Part shown: positions 47,665 to 64,000 of the stretch, piece by piece
Numbering within the stretch: position 1 is the first letter of the stretch
Layout of the letters: every line of letters starts with the position of its first letter
Assembly (NCBI GenBank): GCA_037975125.1
Contig: CM075852.1
Location: forward strand, 1 to 64,000
Length of the DNA stretch: 64,000 nt
DNA from: Latrodectus hesperus
Taxonomy: Eukaryota > Arthropoda > Arachnida > Araneae > Theridiidae
Direction of reading: 5' to 3'
The notes under the pieces: generated by a model
Told to the model about the DNA's origin: nothing
What the model saw: only the letters and a program-made list of their open reading frames with translations
Database searches by the model: none
Translations under genes and position numbers: made by a program

Positions 47665-48448
47665 ATAGAATACTCCTAAATTATGCTGGTTTTGACCAAA
47701 ATTTGAATATTTCAAACGTGTCTGAGATATTTTAAGACAAATATAAGTAATATTTATAAATTTATTATAATACATATTGTACAATTGTAGCTTTCAGAGA
47801 ACTACAATAAATCTGAATACTTATTTTATTAAAAAGTAAAATTAATCAGTAATTTAAATTTGATTTTTCTTAAAAAATGGCTGAAACTACATATTAATTT
47901 ATATGATTTTAAAATTTTAAGAAAAAATTCACTTTTGTAAAATATCTATAAATAAAATTTACAATTGCTGTTTGTATCAGTTTGAAATACAATCTAAAAT
48001 TAACGATGAGAATTAACATGTTAACAATGATGCAAAATAAAATAATCATATTGCTTTACGAAAAAACGATTTTAAAATACATAAATTCGTATTACATCAA
48101 CAGATTTTGTTCAAAATAGTATCATATTTATTGATAACAACGAATGAAATAAATATTCATAGTTTTATATTAAATAATGTAATATTTAAAAAAAATTATC
48201 TTTTATTGTAATGATTATTGTAAAATTTAACCTTTTACATGTTATAAATTTTACGGCACAATAAAATTTTAATTGCCTAATGGAAAGCATATTATTTCTA
48301 TGTATGTAAATTGTCTTTCGGATTTCAGAGATAAACAGTAGTATCCCGTGCCCATTGAAAGCAAACTTAACAATTCTTGTGCGCACACTCTGGCAGAAGC
48401 AAAATATCTGCTTCTGTTATTCAATAGTTGCTGGGATCAAAGCCATAT

Positions 48449-48462
48449 GGACCATATGGTCC
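48449..48462. other. 14-nt perfect palindrome
   Basis: GGACCATATGGTCC lies just before the short tandem repeat. No known site assigned. Confidence 0.8.
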
Positions 48463-48476
48463 TTCTCTCTTGAGAA

Positions 48477-48555
48477 CATTGTCTTACCATTGAGTATTGT
48501 CCTACCACTCGGCATTGTCCTACATTCTTAGCAGCACTGTTCTACCATTGGTTAG
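48477..48555. repeat. Degenerate tandem repeat, about 18-bp unit, four copies
   Basis: Units of the form CATTGTCCTACCATTGAG are repeated with point changes: CATTGTCTTACCATT, TATTGTCCTACCACT, CATTGTCCTACATTC, CACTGTTCTACCATT. Confidence 0.8.
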
Positions 48556-51453
48556 TAGGAAAATGTGACTTTCAGGAGCCTATTTGTTTTATAAAAGGAA
48601 CATATGCGAAACTATCAATGGTATCAACCTATGGAAATGATTAAAATCATAGGAAATAAATAAAAATATCTATACAGTTTTACTCTAAAGTTAAGAAAAA
48701 AATTGCAAGTTAAGAATATATAAAAAATGTCATTTTAACTCATTATCAAAATAGGTATTTTTTCAAAACTATATAAGATGCACTTAATAATTCTTTCATT
48801 TTATTTCATATTTCACAGTGTCTTTACATTTGAAATTTGTAAATAAACAACTGACTAATATCTATGGTATATACCAACTGCATAAGCTAAGTATATTGAA
48901 CTTTTCTAACAAATTGTTCCTAATTTAGTTAAAATGAAAATATATGGCTTATTAAATTATAGGTAGAACTAAAATGTAAATAATAGAAAATTATATCCAT
49001 GGAAATATAGCATTATATTGATTTGAACCATTTTTAAGATTTAAAATACTTTTACATACTGAAAGTAAGAATTTTAATAACAAATTAATTAAAATCGTTT
49101 ATCAAATTTTCTAAATCGATGTGAAACTTTAAAGTATGTAATAAATTTACATGGGGAATTTTATATAAAATGCTTTCACAACCACACCTTAGAGAAGGAT
49201 TCCTTTCTACATTTCTGGAATTCAACAATTCCCAGCCAAATACCATACTTCTATACAAGAAGGGGAAAGAATTTAGAATCCATTACGAATACATTATTTC
49301 CTCATGAGAGAAATATTCTGAAATACCTATTTACTTCGAATGAATGATTTTAATGTATTATAAAATATTCCGAAGGTATAATATAGCATAAATTAATATC
49401 AGGTAAATTAATGTCTTATTATATGAATTATATCAAAATGATTTTATCGAATTCTTTTCTTTGTTCTCAGAGAGGAAATATTTTTCCTAGAACTGGGAAG
49501 TATGACAATAAAATAACTTAAATTTTATGTTAATAGAATGTCTAAACACAAATAAGATGAAAATTTGAATTTCTAGATAATCTTTTTTACTGCAAATAAA
49601 TTGTAATAATAATTACTGTGCTAAAAACAGTCAGTTAAAAAATTAACAATAAGAAATTATGTCCTCATAAAATATTCATAAAAATGGAATTGTTATTTTA
49701 ACAGGATTTTAATTACATTTTGAAACTATTATGCATTTAAATTGAAGGAAAGATATTTTACGTAAAAACCTACACCTGGATTCAGCAGATTGTGAAAAGT
49801 TTCACATTGAAAATAAATCACTAGTAAAGCTAATGCACGTTTATATCAGCTCATAAGGATTAGTAAAATATTTACTAACATATAGCTTTGTATGCTAACT
49901 TTAAAAGGCAGAAATCTAATAAATTCTATGCTTTTATGTAAAATTTAGTTTTTACTAATATTGTGTATAAAAGTACAAACTTTATTTTAACATGATTCCA
50001 TTGGATTTCCATGATCCACATCATCGTTTACTAACATTTATGTTCAACCTTCAGAGTTATCATCGATTTCAGGTAAATATCTGAAAAGAGAATTTAAATT
50101 AATTTCGAACAAAAATCTGATTTAAAAATTCCGTGGAGACATAGCCCTGTTCTTTATTGCACCATTTTCGGTTTATATTTGAGTGAATTCAAACAGATGT
50201 TGCTGCAATCTAAAATAGAAAACAACCATTTGGTATTTAGCATATTTTGCATTTTTGCATTTTACTGAAAGAAAATAAGTGAGGGAAATTTTACATTTTG
50301 TAATTTTGTAGGACATTTTTTGTTTGAAAATGTATTATGTAAGCTCAGTAACTGTTCTTATTTAACAAATGAGAATTACAGTTTTGCCACTATTCAGTTT
50401 ACGCCTGCAAACTGAATGTAACAATACTAAGCAATTTTCACCAAAAATGAAATTTTGGGCTTAAATTTTATAGTCAATAAATGATAATTATTTAGTTTAG
50501 TTTATAAGAGCTGAAATGAGTGTATAAAATGTGCTATTTTTAATAGTTATTAAAAATGTAAGCCGTTTTAAATAATATACGATGCAAATAATAATGTTAG
50601 TAATTCGATTTTTCCTTTCCTGTTACAATGATTATCGTACAAGTGTATAATGAAAAATTGCATCTAATTTTTTATTAAATGAAATAAAAAAGCAAGAACA
50701 ATGTGATATAAAACAGTACATTAAGGAAGGTTGGAATACTATGATATTTTAAAAGTTGGAGGAGAAAACAAATTTACATCACTACCATTTTCAGAAAAAG
50801 CAGAAACGGGTTATTCTGTTGCAGTTGAGAAAATCTTCAACATCATACATGACGTACATATACATATTATTATCGATTTAGTTATTATCGAAAAAATCGT
50901 ATGATGGAGGGAAGAATTTCAAACATACGATTGTAATGCAATTAATCATCATGTATTTAAGTGCATGTAAAAATATCATAAAATAATTGTATAAAGAAAT
51001 ATTAATTTTTGATGCCAAGTCGACCTAATGATACACAATTTAATTCTGATCATAATGTGCAATACCATTTAGTATATCAATATTATTTTATAAAATTCGT
51101 CTTTCTCAGAGTCTTGCATAGTAAAAGAACTTACGAAAGTAGATAGCATATATTCCATAAATTTTAGAGTTCCAAATGAATTCCATTCCGATAATCAATA
51201 AAGTTTTGCAACGAAATCATATGCCAGTTAAAGAAACCATTGCCAACTCCTGTTACACTAAATATTTGATAAAAATCCGAATTGGAATCGTATTAAATTT
51301 TGCTTTTGTTTTACTTTTACGACGTCACTTTGTCAAAAGTTGCTTTACCTGTAAAAAACAAATTTTATCGGGATTAGAATTTTTATTGTAACATAAATAC
51401 ATTTGGATAGTTGGATGGATTTATATTTATTAATGATATTAAAAATATGTTTT

Positions 51454-52604
51454 TTAACCTGATAGTGGTGTTGTGAGGCACACAGTCACCCCATACTTTG
51501 AAAATCAACAAGTTTGTTGTAAAACTGTTTATCTGTAATCAATCACTCTCCTCCTGTCTGACACCAAATTTGTAATCGAAATTGATGACAGTTGGCACCA
51601 GTGATTTCTCCTGTGCCTAACTCCAAGGAGCTTCAACAGTTTAATGGGAGCAGCTGGGACTCTTATTTACAATAATCAGGTGATAAAATTTCATCTAATT
51701 TCACCTGAAAAAAAGATATTGATCTAATGAATGAGAATGAACAAGATGAGGGAATAAGCAGTTCTCATGATAGTGACACTGAATTTGATTCGAGCAATTA
51801 ACGTAGCGAAGAGTTTAAATTTCAAAAAAAAATTGTGTAAGTAAAAATCAAACATTTTGAAATAAATAAAAAATTTAATTATCTATGAAACTGATAAGGT
51901 AAAAAACCAGAAATTATTCAATTTAATAATGTAACAAAATGAATTACAGATACAGTAAATGAAATGTCTGTATCATTCTACCACTAAAATAAACCAACAG
52001 GTAGACGACGGTAGTTTTTATTCCACACTGTATGTCGAAATTTTAAGTACTAGTTGTTCTGAGATCAACAAAGATTCCTCTAAAGTAATATGCAAATAAA
52101 AGATAATTCAAATACTAAACATTATTGTATAACTACATGTGAAAACTTAAGTTTTGTGAATTACATATTAGAACTCTGCCAAAAAATCAATGAAGCCAAT
52201 TCAAGTGATCCAGAAGACATTCACGTCCAACAAAAAGTCAGAGCATGACGAAGTCCTATCTGTCCAAGATCTAAAGATTATAAAACTACAATTTCTAGCA
52301 CTTAATGTGATAGTTTCATTTTCAAAAGCCATTCGGTGTTTGCTAGAAGTATATGTCGTATCAGAGTCATATTACAAGCACGCTATCCTTCATTTTTAAT
52401 TTATGTCCGTTTAATCTCCTTAAGCAACAAGATTGTTTTTTTAAGAATACATTAAGAATTCAATATTTAATAGCTTCCCAATTAAATATTGTAATTTTTG
52501 TTTATTATATGAAATACTTTTTATCTTAAATTATAGCTCATTTCTTAATAAAACTGTTTGGGGTGAGATAGTCACTCAAAGTGACCTCTAATGTCAGAGT
52601 AGGA
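51454..52604 (+). mobile_element. piggyBac-like element, internally deleted relic
   Basis: TTAA at 51454 is followed by CCTGATAGTGGTGTTGTGAG and a block ending CACAGTCACCCC. The right end, read inwards, gives CCTACTCTGACATTAGAGG and then CTATCTCACCCC, a loose inverted match. Inside lie an acidic N-terminal-like stretch, MNENEQDEGISSSHDSDTEF, and a C-terminal cysteine-rich-like stretch, RSPICPRSKDYKTTIS. The latter is followed by CDSFIFKSH at 52308-52334, as in piggyBac transposase tails. Only about 400 bp lies between them, so the catalytic core is gone. The right TTAA is not intact. Confidence 0.5.
51720..52345 (+). pseudogene. piggyBac-like transposase remnant
   Basis: The acidic start (51739-51801) and the Cys/His tail (about 52248-52334) are in different frames and carry stops. 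The tail shows CPRSKD and the C...FIFKSH pairing expected of the zinc-binding end, with some Cys replaced. The DDD catalytic domain is missing. Confidence 0.45.
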
Positions 52605-55224
52605 ATATGCTTTCTGCTGAGTTAAACTATTTGATTAATATCATTTGATTATTAGAATGTAACTTACGATATTTACCTTTTCTTGCTCCAATATTTGTTC
52701 ATGCAAAACATTTTTGAATATACAAGTGTTTATGAAATAAAACGAATTAAGTAATATTATAATATATTATCTTTAACAAATAATTATTTTATATAATAAG
52801 AATACTTTTGAATAAATTATATTAGGAGCGTCTCTATTTCATTTTAATTGTAATTACTTATGTAAATTAAGCATTTTTATTTTATAATACTACATGAAGT
52901 TGTTTCTTGAGAAAACTCTTAGAATCGTATAATTGGTAGAGGAATCGAGACGTAACGACGCATAGTTTAGCAGTATAGAGATTAGTAACCCAAGGCTGTT
53001 TGCTCGGATGGGTTTCTTCCTCTAAAAGTGTGATTAAGGAAAACATTCTCTGAATGCTTAGTGAGCAGTTTGATGAAGGCAGAACTCAATTATAAGACAC
53101 GTTTTAATTAAAAGATTATCTTATTTCCAGAGATGATAATCGTACTGAAATCTTTGTATTACTGACACTCTTTGCTGTGTCTGTTAAATTTTACTTGCTA
53201 ACTTACTTGTCTCCAAATGAGCAAATTGTAATCTTAGTTTTATCAATAAACTTTAACAAAATATATCGATATAATATTATTTCTGTATATTTACATTGAT
53301 TATTTTAAAAGAAATCTCGATTATATAGTTGAAAGATATTATCTAGGTATACCATTGAATTATATTGTTTTATAATTTTGTTAATCAAAAGATTAACTAG
53401 TATCCTTATGCTCTAAATAATTTAAGGAAGAACTCATAATTATCTTAAATTCAAAATTATTTTATTAATCGAATATGGTAAATTTTTAAGAACTGAAAAA
53501 TTTTTTTTCGTGCTTGAAATTAAAAAATGCAACAAATAAAAATATTACAATAAATCAAAAGAAAGAGATTTTCCAAAAAAAAAATAATAGAGAAAATATG
53601 GATAAAATTATTGCTGAAACAATGTATCTATATTTAAAGTTTATTCCATGTACAAATAATTTAATCCATTGCAAAATACATAAACAATTTGATTTATATT
53701 TTAGTTTTAAAATAACGTAAACTATCCAGCATATTCAATAGTGAAATTTAACTAAAATAAGTCAACATGACTTATTTATTCATGTCACTGAAATATCATT
53801 TAGAAAAATATAGAAATTAATAATTGAATTCAAACATTATAAAAAGGAAATAATGATATTTTTGGATATAAAATACATCATGAAGAAAGGTGTAGCTGGT
53901 ATTCACTTGTTTTTGAATTTAAGCTGATAATAATCGCATAGTTAACTAAATTAATTATAATCAGAAATTATTGCTTATAAAGCATAACTTATAAAATACA
54001 AAATGTATCTAAGTATTAATGTCATTATTAGTTTGAAATAAAATTTCTAAAATTATAAAATAAAAACATTATAATAAAATATGCTGAGATATTTTATCTC
54101 AGACTTCTATCCAGCCAATAACATTTTTTCTCTTACATTATTACCCTGTTTTGATCAGCCTATTTATTCTAGACAACAACAGGTTGCAGAAATTAACAAA
54201 CAACAGTTTGCAAATGTTTTATGGTATATATATTTGCAACCATTTACTAACTTTTACTTCTAAATTTCAAGCAAAAAAAAGGGTTACCTTTCATAATGTA
54301 TTCATACAATATTTTAAAATACAAGTAAAATATAAATGTTGGGTTTTCTTTAATAATTTGTTTAAAAATGTTAAATTTTTTTATTCTATTAATATTTTAA
54401 AATTTATTTTTTATGTGTTTATAATATAGATATATTATTAGTTGTTATATATAATCTGTTATTTAAAAGCAACTATCTTAAACTTAACACAACCTATTAA
54501 ATATAAAATAGTATAAAGTTGATAATGGTATATTATTTTAAAATGTATTTTTTTATTTTTATAATATAGAAACTTTTTATTGGTCTGTCATTAAAAAAAG
54601 CAACTATCTTATACTAAACACTACCTATGAAATATATAACGGAATAAAGTTGTGTATTTGAAAAAAAATTTACAAAGATTTGAATATTGATTTGTATTTT
54701 AAGTGATTCTTAATATATTTTATTGAAATATTTAAATTTTATTTTAAAATTAACATTTAATAAATTTACTAACTAACAACTTATCATTGCATGGGGATAT
54801 TTAACTATTTAAATATGCAGAAAAATTTACAAAAATGTGTTTCCCTTAATTACTGTTTTAAGCAATAAATTTTAGTTATACAAATCCATACCTTCATAAT
54901 GTTAAATAAAACTAATTTTCTCATTTATAGTTGAAGTTTATTTTGACAAATCAAGTTTTGGAAAACACAAGATCTTCTTATTTAAACAATGAACACTTAA
55001 ATTTCAAAATTTATGCTTCGATGTTCAAGTTGGAAGATATGTTAATGCATTATATAAAAATGTTTTACTTGCAGTCCCATTCAGATAATAATTTTATACC
55101 ACATAATAACAAATATTAATAGAAAATATGTGAGTTAAATGCTATTGCATAAATTTAAAGCAATTATACATGAAAAGTTAAAAAAATTAATTAAATTATC
55201 AGATTTATTATATTTAACATTTAC
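52605..55224. other. A+T-rich DNA with one possible SINE trace
   Basis: Around 52955-53020, CATAGTTTAGCAGTATAGAG and GGGTTTCTTCC sit at about A-box/B-box spacing, but both are far from consensus. The rest shows nothing apart from the duplication at 54.42-54.65 kb. Confidence 0.45.
54421..54652. repeat. Diverged tandem duplication, period about 140 bp
   Basis: ATAATATAGA ... AAAAGCAACTATCTTA ... ATAAAGTTG at 54421-54521 recurs at 54561-54652 with substitutions and indels. Confidence 0.7.
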
Positions 55225-55936
55225 AGATTTTACATTAAGGGGAGTAGTGTTACTCACGTCCGTGGTGTCTTAAATCCACATGTGCTCCCTGGGATTAATG
55301 AATGAGTAATAGTGCTAAATGAGTAACAGCGTTCTTCAACGCAATCCAAACGACATGCCTTCTCCAAGTGATAAGAGAAGAGACCTCTATAAATGGATTC
55401 CAAAGATGAGAAATAAAAATAAAGGTCCTTTTCAGAGCCAGAACACGGCTGCCCTTACTTCTATGTTTTAGAATGCCGGTGGCCTGTCTAGCTCTATTTT
55501 TTGTGAATTTAGGACTGTTTTTACAATAGAATCAGCTGATATTTTCGCTATTGTTGAAGCTGGTGCGTCAACTGACTCCCTGAGTTTTTATAAATGTAAG
55601 GGTTATGTTTTATATTCACTTCCAAGATCGCGATATATAGCCTCCGGCATTATTGTTGGGGTTAAAAGCAGTATCACTGTTAAATTCAAGGTGTTATATA
55701 AAATGCAAGATAACAAGTTTGAAGCTGTAGAGCTTAATTTATGGAAAACAATACTAGAACAAAATTTATTTTTGTCTACAACCCTCCTGGCAGTTTTTCA
55801 TTGACTAAAACCCTCGAAAATGCAATTGATAAAAATACAATTATGGTAATTTTAATTGCCATTCTTTATAGAAGGAAACTGGCCGATGCGGCCAGTTCCT
55901 GACGTAGGAAAAAAAAAGAAAAGATTTTACATTAAG
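55225..55936 (+). mobile_element. LINE 5' region retroposed with poly(A) and 15-bp target duplication
   Basis: AGATTTTACATTAAG at 55225-55239 is repeated at 55922-55936. Between them, 55240-55921 starts GGGGAGTAGTGTTACTCACG and ends GACGTAGG followed by an A-rich tail. A stem-loop (AAACTGGCC GATGC GGCCAGTT) lies just before the tail. The insert encodes the start of the LINE pol with an endonuclease domain but no reverse transcriptase. Because 5' sequence and poly(A) are both present in about 680 bp, it is an internally deleted or prematurely polyadenylated copy, not a usual 5' truncation. Confidence 0.88.
55355..55804 (+). pseudogene. LINE APE-type endonuclease domain, inactivated
   Basis: Starting at ATG 55355 (MPSPSDKRRDLYKWIPKM), the frame runs with one TAG into NAGGLSSSIFCEFRTVF. 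It continues through ADIFAIVEAGASTDSL (the Glu motif) and YVLYSLPRSRYIASGIIVGV to VELNLW, ending at a stop at 55802. In the next frame FVYNPPGSF and a decayed NCHSL region continue the endonuclease signature. These are the N-terminal motifs of apurinic-type endonucleases that nick the target in I/Jockey-type elements. Confidence 0.85.
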
Positions 55937-57084
55937 TATTTGCTATAAAAAATTATGATTCAAAAATAACATATTTTCCATGATTATATTTTTTTTAAAT
56001 TAGTCATATGAAATATTTTATGAATCTTCCATTTTAAGCCAACCAATCATGCATAATTATCTGTATATTCGATAGCAATATAATAATATATATTTTCATA
56101 ATTTTAACTTAAAAAAAGAATGCAAGATTTGATGTTGAAAAAGGATATTGAATAATTTAGGCACTTACGAGTAAGGAAATATTCATTCGGAATATTCCAT
56201 CATGCCTATTAATGTTTAGAAACAGCGTATACTTTGGGGTCAATCGACACATATATTTGTGTTTAATGCATACATATCTACCAATAAACAGTTTGAATGT
56301 ATTATAAATAACATCTCTATTAATTATTTTACTAGCAATTACTTATTTTTTATGAAGTAATATGTGTATAAGAAATTAATAATTTCAAAATAACTCTTCC
56401 AATTGCTAAAAAACATTAATCTTCTATCTCTGCCAAATATAATATACACAAATGCATATCAATTAAAAAAGCATTCATTTTTTTACCATATTTTTCATAA
56501 AATGTAATTATAAAACTTTTACATTTTTTCAATTTTTTTCTAGTCATTCTAACATTTCTTAAAAGACTCCTCAGACATTTTTCTCAAGTAAACTCACAAA
56601 GCGTTTTAAAAATTTTAAATTAACATTATATTGCAAATAATATATAATCAATAAAATGCATCGAAAAAAAACAAATCAAATATTCCATTTACTGAAACTT
56701 CACATGTTTCAATCTTTGTGTCAAAAACATCGTTAAAAACAAACATCTTAAAATATTCTTTACAGATAATTCTCCAATTATCAGTTAGAAATATTTTGCT
56801 TCAAATTTTTGTCACTTCGAGGATAAATAATGTGTACATAAATAATAAAATATTCCCCGTAAAAGAAATTAATTATTTCATTTATTATTTTAACTTCATG
56901 TCCGGAAACATAATCACATTCAGAAAATAGTGCTAGAATAAATAGCCACAAAATCCATTTAAATGTGCCTTTAGAAGGTTCGGGAAATACGACACATCCC
57001 AAGAACACTTTATAATTTCAAGGAAGCTAGTTGACTATATATCAAATTTTAAATGAATTGCTCAGAGAGAGAGAGAACCGAGAA
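55937..57084. other. A+T-rich DNA with a doubtful minus-strand open segment
   Basis: A 75-codon minus-strand frame at 57008-56781 contains a hydrophobic stretch, WILWLFILALFSECDYVSG, followed by HEVKIINEIINFFYGEYF. It resembles a leader plus start of an ectodomain. It lacks an ATG before the hydrophobic part and a clear acceptor, so I do not call it a gene. Confidence 0.35.
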
Positions 57085-57100
57085 AGTGAGAAACATTCAC

Positions 57101-57190
57101 CGGGTAACATATTCTCGGCGACCGAAATTAAATCACCAGGTCCAAGTCTGGAGTCTTGATTTATTACAGTTCCGTGTAAATCAGTTTAAG
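57101..57190 (-). CDS. Candidate PDZ-like exon fragment (weak)
   Basis: A minus-strand open stretch with unusually balanced codons reads TVINQDSRLGPGDLISVAEN and then MLPG, followed by a donor-like CCCG|GTGAATG at 57101/57100. The D-x-R-L-x-P-G-D-x-I-x-V spacing is that of the middle of PDZ domains. No good acceptor is visible; ATCAAG|ACTCC at 57155/57154 is the best. The frame opens about 12 codons upstream after a stop. Confidence 0.28.
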
Positions 57191-57515
57191 TTGAGAAAAG
57201 TGGGTATTTGGAAACAGAAATATATTTAAAAAAATCAGTTAGCGCATACAAGTAAAAATCAAAATTCCCCCAATGAACCTAAAGAAATTTGAGTATTTTT
57301 TATTCTAGAAATAGAGTGCTTTATACGTCAGGACACATAATGTGTAAGTAAAGTATAAATACGTACTTACGTTATATAAAGTAGGTATAGTTTGTCTACT
57401 TTATTAACATGATAGAATTCATATTACTGACAACTCATTAGATTGCTTATATAATTATGGATCATTGTGGTTAGATAATTTAAATACCTATTGTGTAAAG
57501 ATCAATTTAGGACCA

Positions 57516-57639
<124 letters not shown>

Positions 57640-58296
57640 AACAGATATATATAAATTAACAGTATATGTCTCAAACCATTAGCAGCAAACTTACGCAAAA
57701 GTTCTTATCACAAAAGTTTGAAATAAAGAAAAGTTTCTTTATCATTTTTTTGTTTAAAAATCTATTTTTCAAAAATTAGAAAATATAAGTTTTATGTAGA
57801 CCCTTGTCTTTATAATAATGTTTAGAAACACATTTTACCCAAACCCTAGCAAATTCAACAAAACAAGTTAAATTTCTCAACAACTAGAAATAAATGAGAT
57901 CTTGAAAAAAATTTTTCTAAATGTCGTTTACAAAATTAATATTTCTATATTTCAAGGGTAACTTCATTGAAAATCACTTTCTTAAGAAAAAAATATTTCT
58001 GGTTCATATACCATGTTTAACTACTGTCACAATGACATAGACGTCATCTGAAAACTATTTCAACACAACCAAGAAATCAAACATCAAATTTCTAAATTGT
58101 AATTAAAATTGTAATAAAATAAATGTAAAAAATGAATTATGAAACTTCACAACCATTAGTTTCTTTTATTTACACGGATATGGTACATTAAAAAATCAAT
58201 ACTCTGTACCTCCAAAATTGATGTACTTCAGTTTGAAAATAAAATGTGTAATTCAAAACAAAATAAGCATTATAGTAAAACTCTAGATATAATACA

Positions 58297-58321
58297 ATAT
58301 ATATATATATATATATATATA
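58297..58321. repeat. (AT)n microsatellite, 25 bp
   Basis: Short uninterrupted AT run. Confidence 0.9.
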
Positions 58322-59224
58322 ATTTTAGCATTTTACATAATGTTCAAAATATAATTTTTCCACATGAAACCCAAATTAAGACTGAAAATGATATAACATG
58401 AGGACACCTCATATTTGAAACAACCGAAATTATGTCTCCAACCAATGATTTTTGAAATGAAGGACTACAATGAACTTTACTATTCACCCTGTATATTATA
58501 ATATGAATAAATTTATGTTTAGTAAAAGAAACACATCAGCTATTCAAAAATAAGCATTTATTTTAAAGATAATATTTTTACAAGAAACATTACAGTAATT
58601 CACAATTATGAATTTATTTACTGTAAAAGCTAATTAAATCTTTAAATAGTTTTCATTATTAAGTTATAAATAATGATAATAAATTTAAGTAAAATGTCCA
58701 ATATATTATAAAATTTGAGGATAATCAGCAATACATCCCAATTACATCAATATTTATTAGTTTATCAAAAAATTATTTTGAAATAATCTTTCAAATATTT
58801 ATTTTTATATGCTCATATAAAATGATACCCAGGAATATTGGATATTCAGAGCTTACTAAATAGAAAGGATATGATAGTTAATAAATTTAAGTTACTTTGC
58901 TTAATAATTTAATAATAGCTATAATGATTGTTTCCTATTTTCTTACGATTCACAATATAAAAGTAAGCTTGTTACAGCACAGCTCTGGGCGTTTTTGGGT
59001 AGGCTATTGGGTAGGCACTTCATTATAAATCTATATTTAAATATATTTATGTATAAACATATCTTCTATCGTACGTAAAACATTTACAATCCTAACTCTA
59101 AGACTTGTGTTTTCTGCAAATTTTTGCATGTTGGGCAATAGCATTTTCTTCTACTCAGATTAGCGAAGACATGTGAGTTCTTTCACTAATTTTTTATTGC
59201 TTGTTGCATACCTTAATTCAGTGA
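58322..59224. other. A+T-rich DNA, nothing recognised
   Basis: Only a short duplicated TTGGGTAGGC near 58997-59022 is notable. Confidence 0.5.
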
Positions 59225-59905
59225 TTCAGCTTATTCCAGTGGTGTTTTACAAATTTCAAGCCAGGATTCTGTTCAAGTCTAATCCAGTGGTTGCACCCCA
59301 TTGTCAACATAGCAAGCTATGAAACGATGCAATATGAGAAAAGACATTGACACCCTGTAATAATAATAAGTCATCCTGTAAAATCCTAAAAACTTAGGAA
59401 AAATAACATGAATTACAAACAAAAATCCTAATCCATACCATATGAAAACATTCCCAGACCATAATTCCATCTCAGCTAAACTTAACTGCACGTACAACAC
59501 ATTTTTGCAAAAAAAATATCCATGTATTTACCATATCCCCAACACAGACTCAAATCATCCGTTTAGTTGACTTTGATCCTGGATTCATCACTCCAGAGTA
59601 TTTGTTTCCACTCATCTATAGCTCAGTTTTGACATCCTCGGACATTCCATTTGAACAGAGAACCGTGGTTGAATTTTATAATCAAGTGGTTCTACATAGT
59701 AACACGATTATCTAAACAAAGCAAATATAAATTTCCTTGCGAATAGCATTTATTGTAAAACTTTGAGTATTTGCTAAAGCTCTGGAAATTTGTCGATCAT
59801 TAATTTGTGATGCTTTTTATAGAATTTCTTTTGACAAAGCTTCCCATCTTTTTCTCTTACATTCTTATATCTACCAGATCGAAGCCTATTTTGACAAACC
59901 CCACT
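59225..59905 (-). pseudogene. Second Tc1-like transposase, decayed
   Basis: Minus-strand translation in shifting frames shows KNVREKDGKLCQKKFYKKHH (the DNA-binding to linker part). It then shows WKQILWSDESRIKVN with the first catalytic Asp, WSGNVFIWYGLGFLFVIH, DNGVQPLD with the second Asp, and NPGLKFVKHHWNKLNH, where the final Glu position appears to be Lys. Many stops and frame changes show that it is older than the 22.5-kb copy, and it belongs to a different Tc1 lineage (SDES against TGES/FTDES style). I did not find its inverted repeats. Confidence 0.8.

Positions 59906-64000
<4,095 letters not shown>

Larger units (their letters stand above)
47665..51453. other. A+T-rich DNA, no supported gene
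   Basis: Includes the small tandem repeat at 48.48 kb. A true-ATG 71-codon frame at 51176-51391 (MNSIPIINKVLQRNHMPVKE...) has mixed codon use but no recognised family. It abuts the piggyBac-like relic. Confidence 0.45.

Noticed and set aside
52950..53090. Possible SINE or tRNA relic
   Set aside because: A- and B-box matches are too poor to support a call.
56781..57008. Leader-like minus-strand frame as a receptor gene
   Set aside because: No ATG before the hydrophobic part, no credible acceptor and no family motif; left as a note only.

Overview
This is an A+T-rich animal nuclear window, estimated by eye at 75-80% A+T. It has no complete, intact protein gene that I can name. Long pure (AT)n runs, tRNA-derived SINEs, Tc1, hAT and piggyBac DNA transposon relics and I-superclade LINE fragments point to an arthropod. 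The Tc1 copy and the SINE style make a spider my best guess. That taxonomic call is inference from family resemblance, not a search result.

Layout. 1-5.3 kb: an edge SINE, then A+T-rich DNA with two (AT)n runs. 5.3-6.7 kb: several minus-strand hydrophobic open segments that look like a broken multi-pass receptor gene (gustatory-receptor-like), carrying two perfect-looking fold-back hairpins. 6.8-7.9 kb: two LINE RNase H fragments from different elements, joined nearly end to end. 8-17 kb: mostly unannotatable, with one possible start exon near 12.6 kb. 17.2 kb: a small exon candidate with good splice sites on both sides. 18.4-19.6 kb: decayed hAT element. 21.0-21.3 kb: SINE. 22.5-23.9 kb: Tc1-like element with recognisable ends and a broken transposase, followed at 24.0 kb by an open segment that may be a receptor exon. 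28.0-28.6 kb: a G+C-rich island. It holds a possible terminal exon and one copy of a TGGCC-rich repeat. The second copy lies in the opposite orientation at 34.1 kb. 29.4-34.0 kb, minus strand: a possible promoter plus first exon at 33.84-33.96 kb and two phase-compatible 3' exons at 29.7 and 29.4 kb. 34.4-35.2 kb: another LINE RNase H fragment. 35-47 kb: A+T-rich DNA, SINE, (AT)n. 47.2-47.7 kb: probable solo LTR. 51.5-52.6 kb: internally deleted piggyBac-like relic. 55.2-55.9 kb: LINE 5' end with endonuclease domain, poly(A) and a 15-bp target duplication. 57.1 kb: short PDZ-like open segment. 59.2-59.9 kb: second Tc1-like relic. 63.8 kb to the edge: (CA)n.

How it fits together. The window reads as intergenic or long-intron DNA that has taken many insertions. 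Candidate exons rest on splice signals and reading frames read by eye, so they are given low confidence. The best candidates for something undescribed are the paired TGGCC-rich repeats at 28.3 and 34.1 kb. Next are the identical 97-bp duplication with an inverted spacer at 32.9-33.1 kb and the hairpin-bearing receptor remnant at 5.3-6.7 kb.
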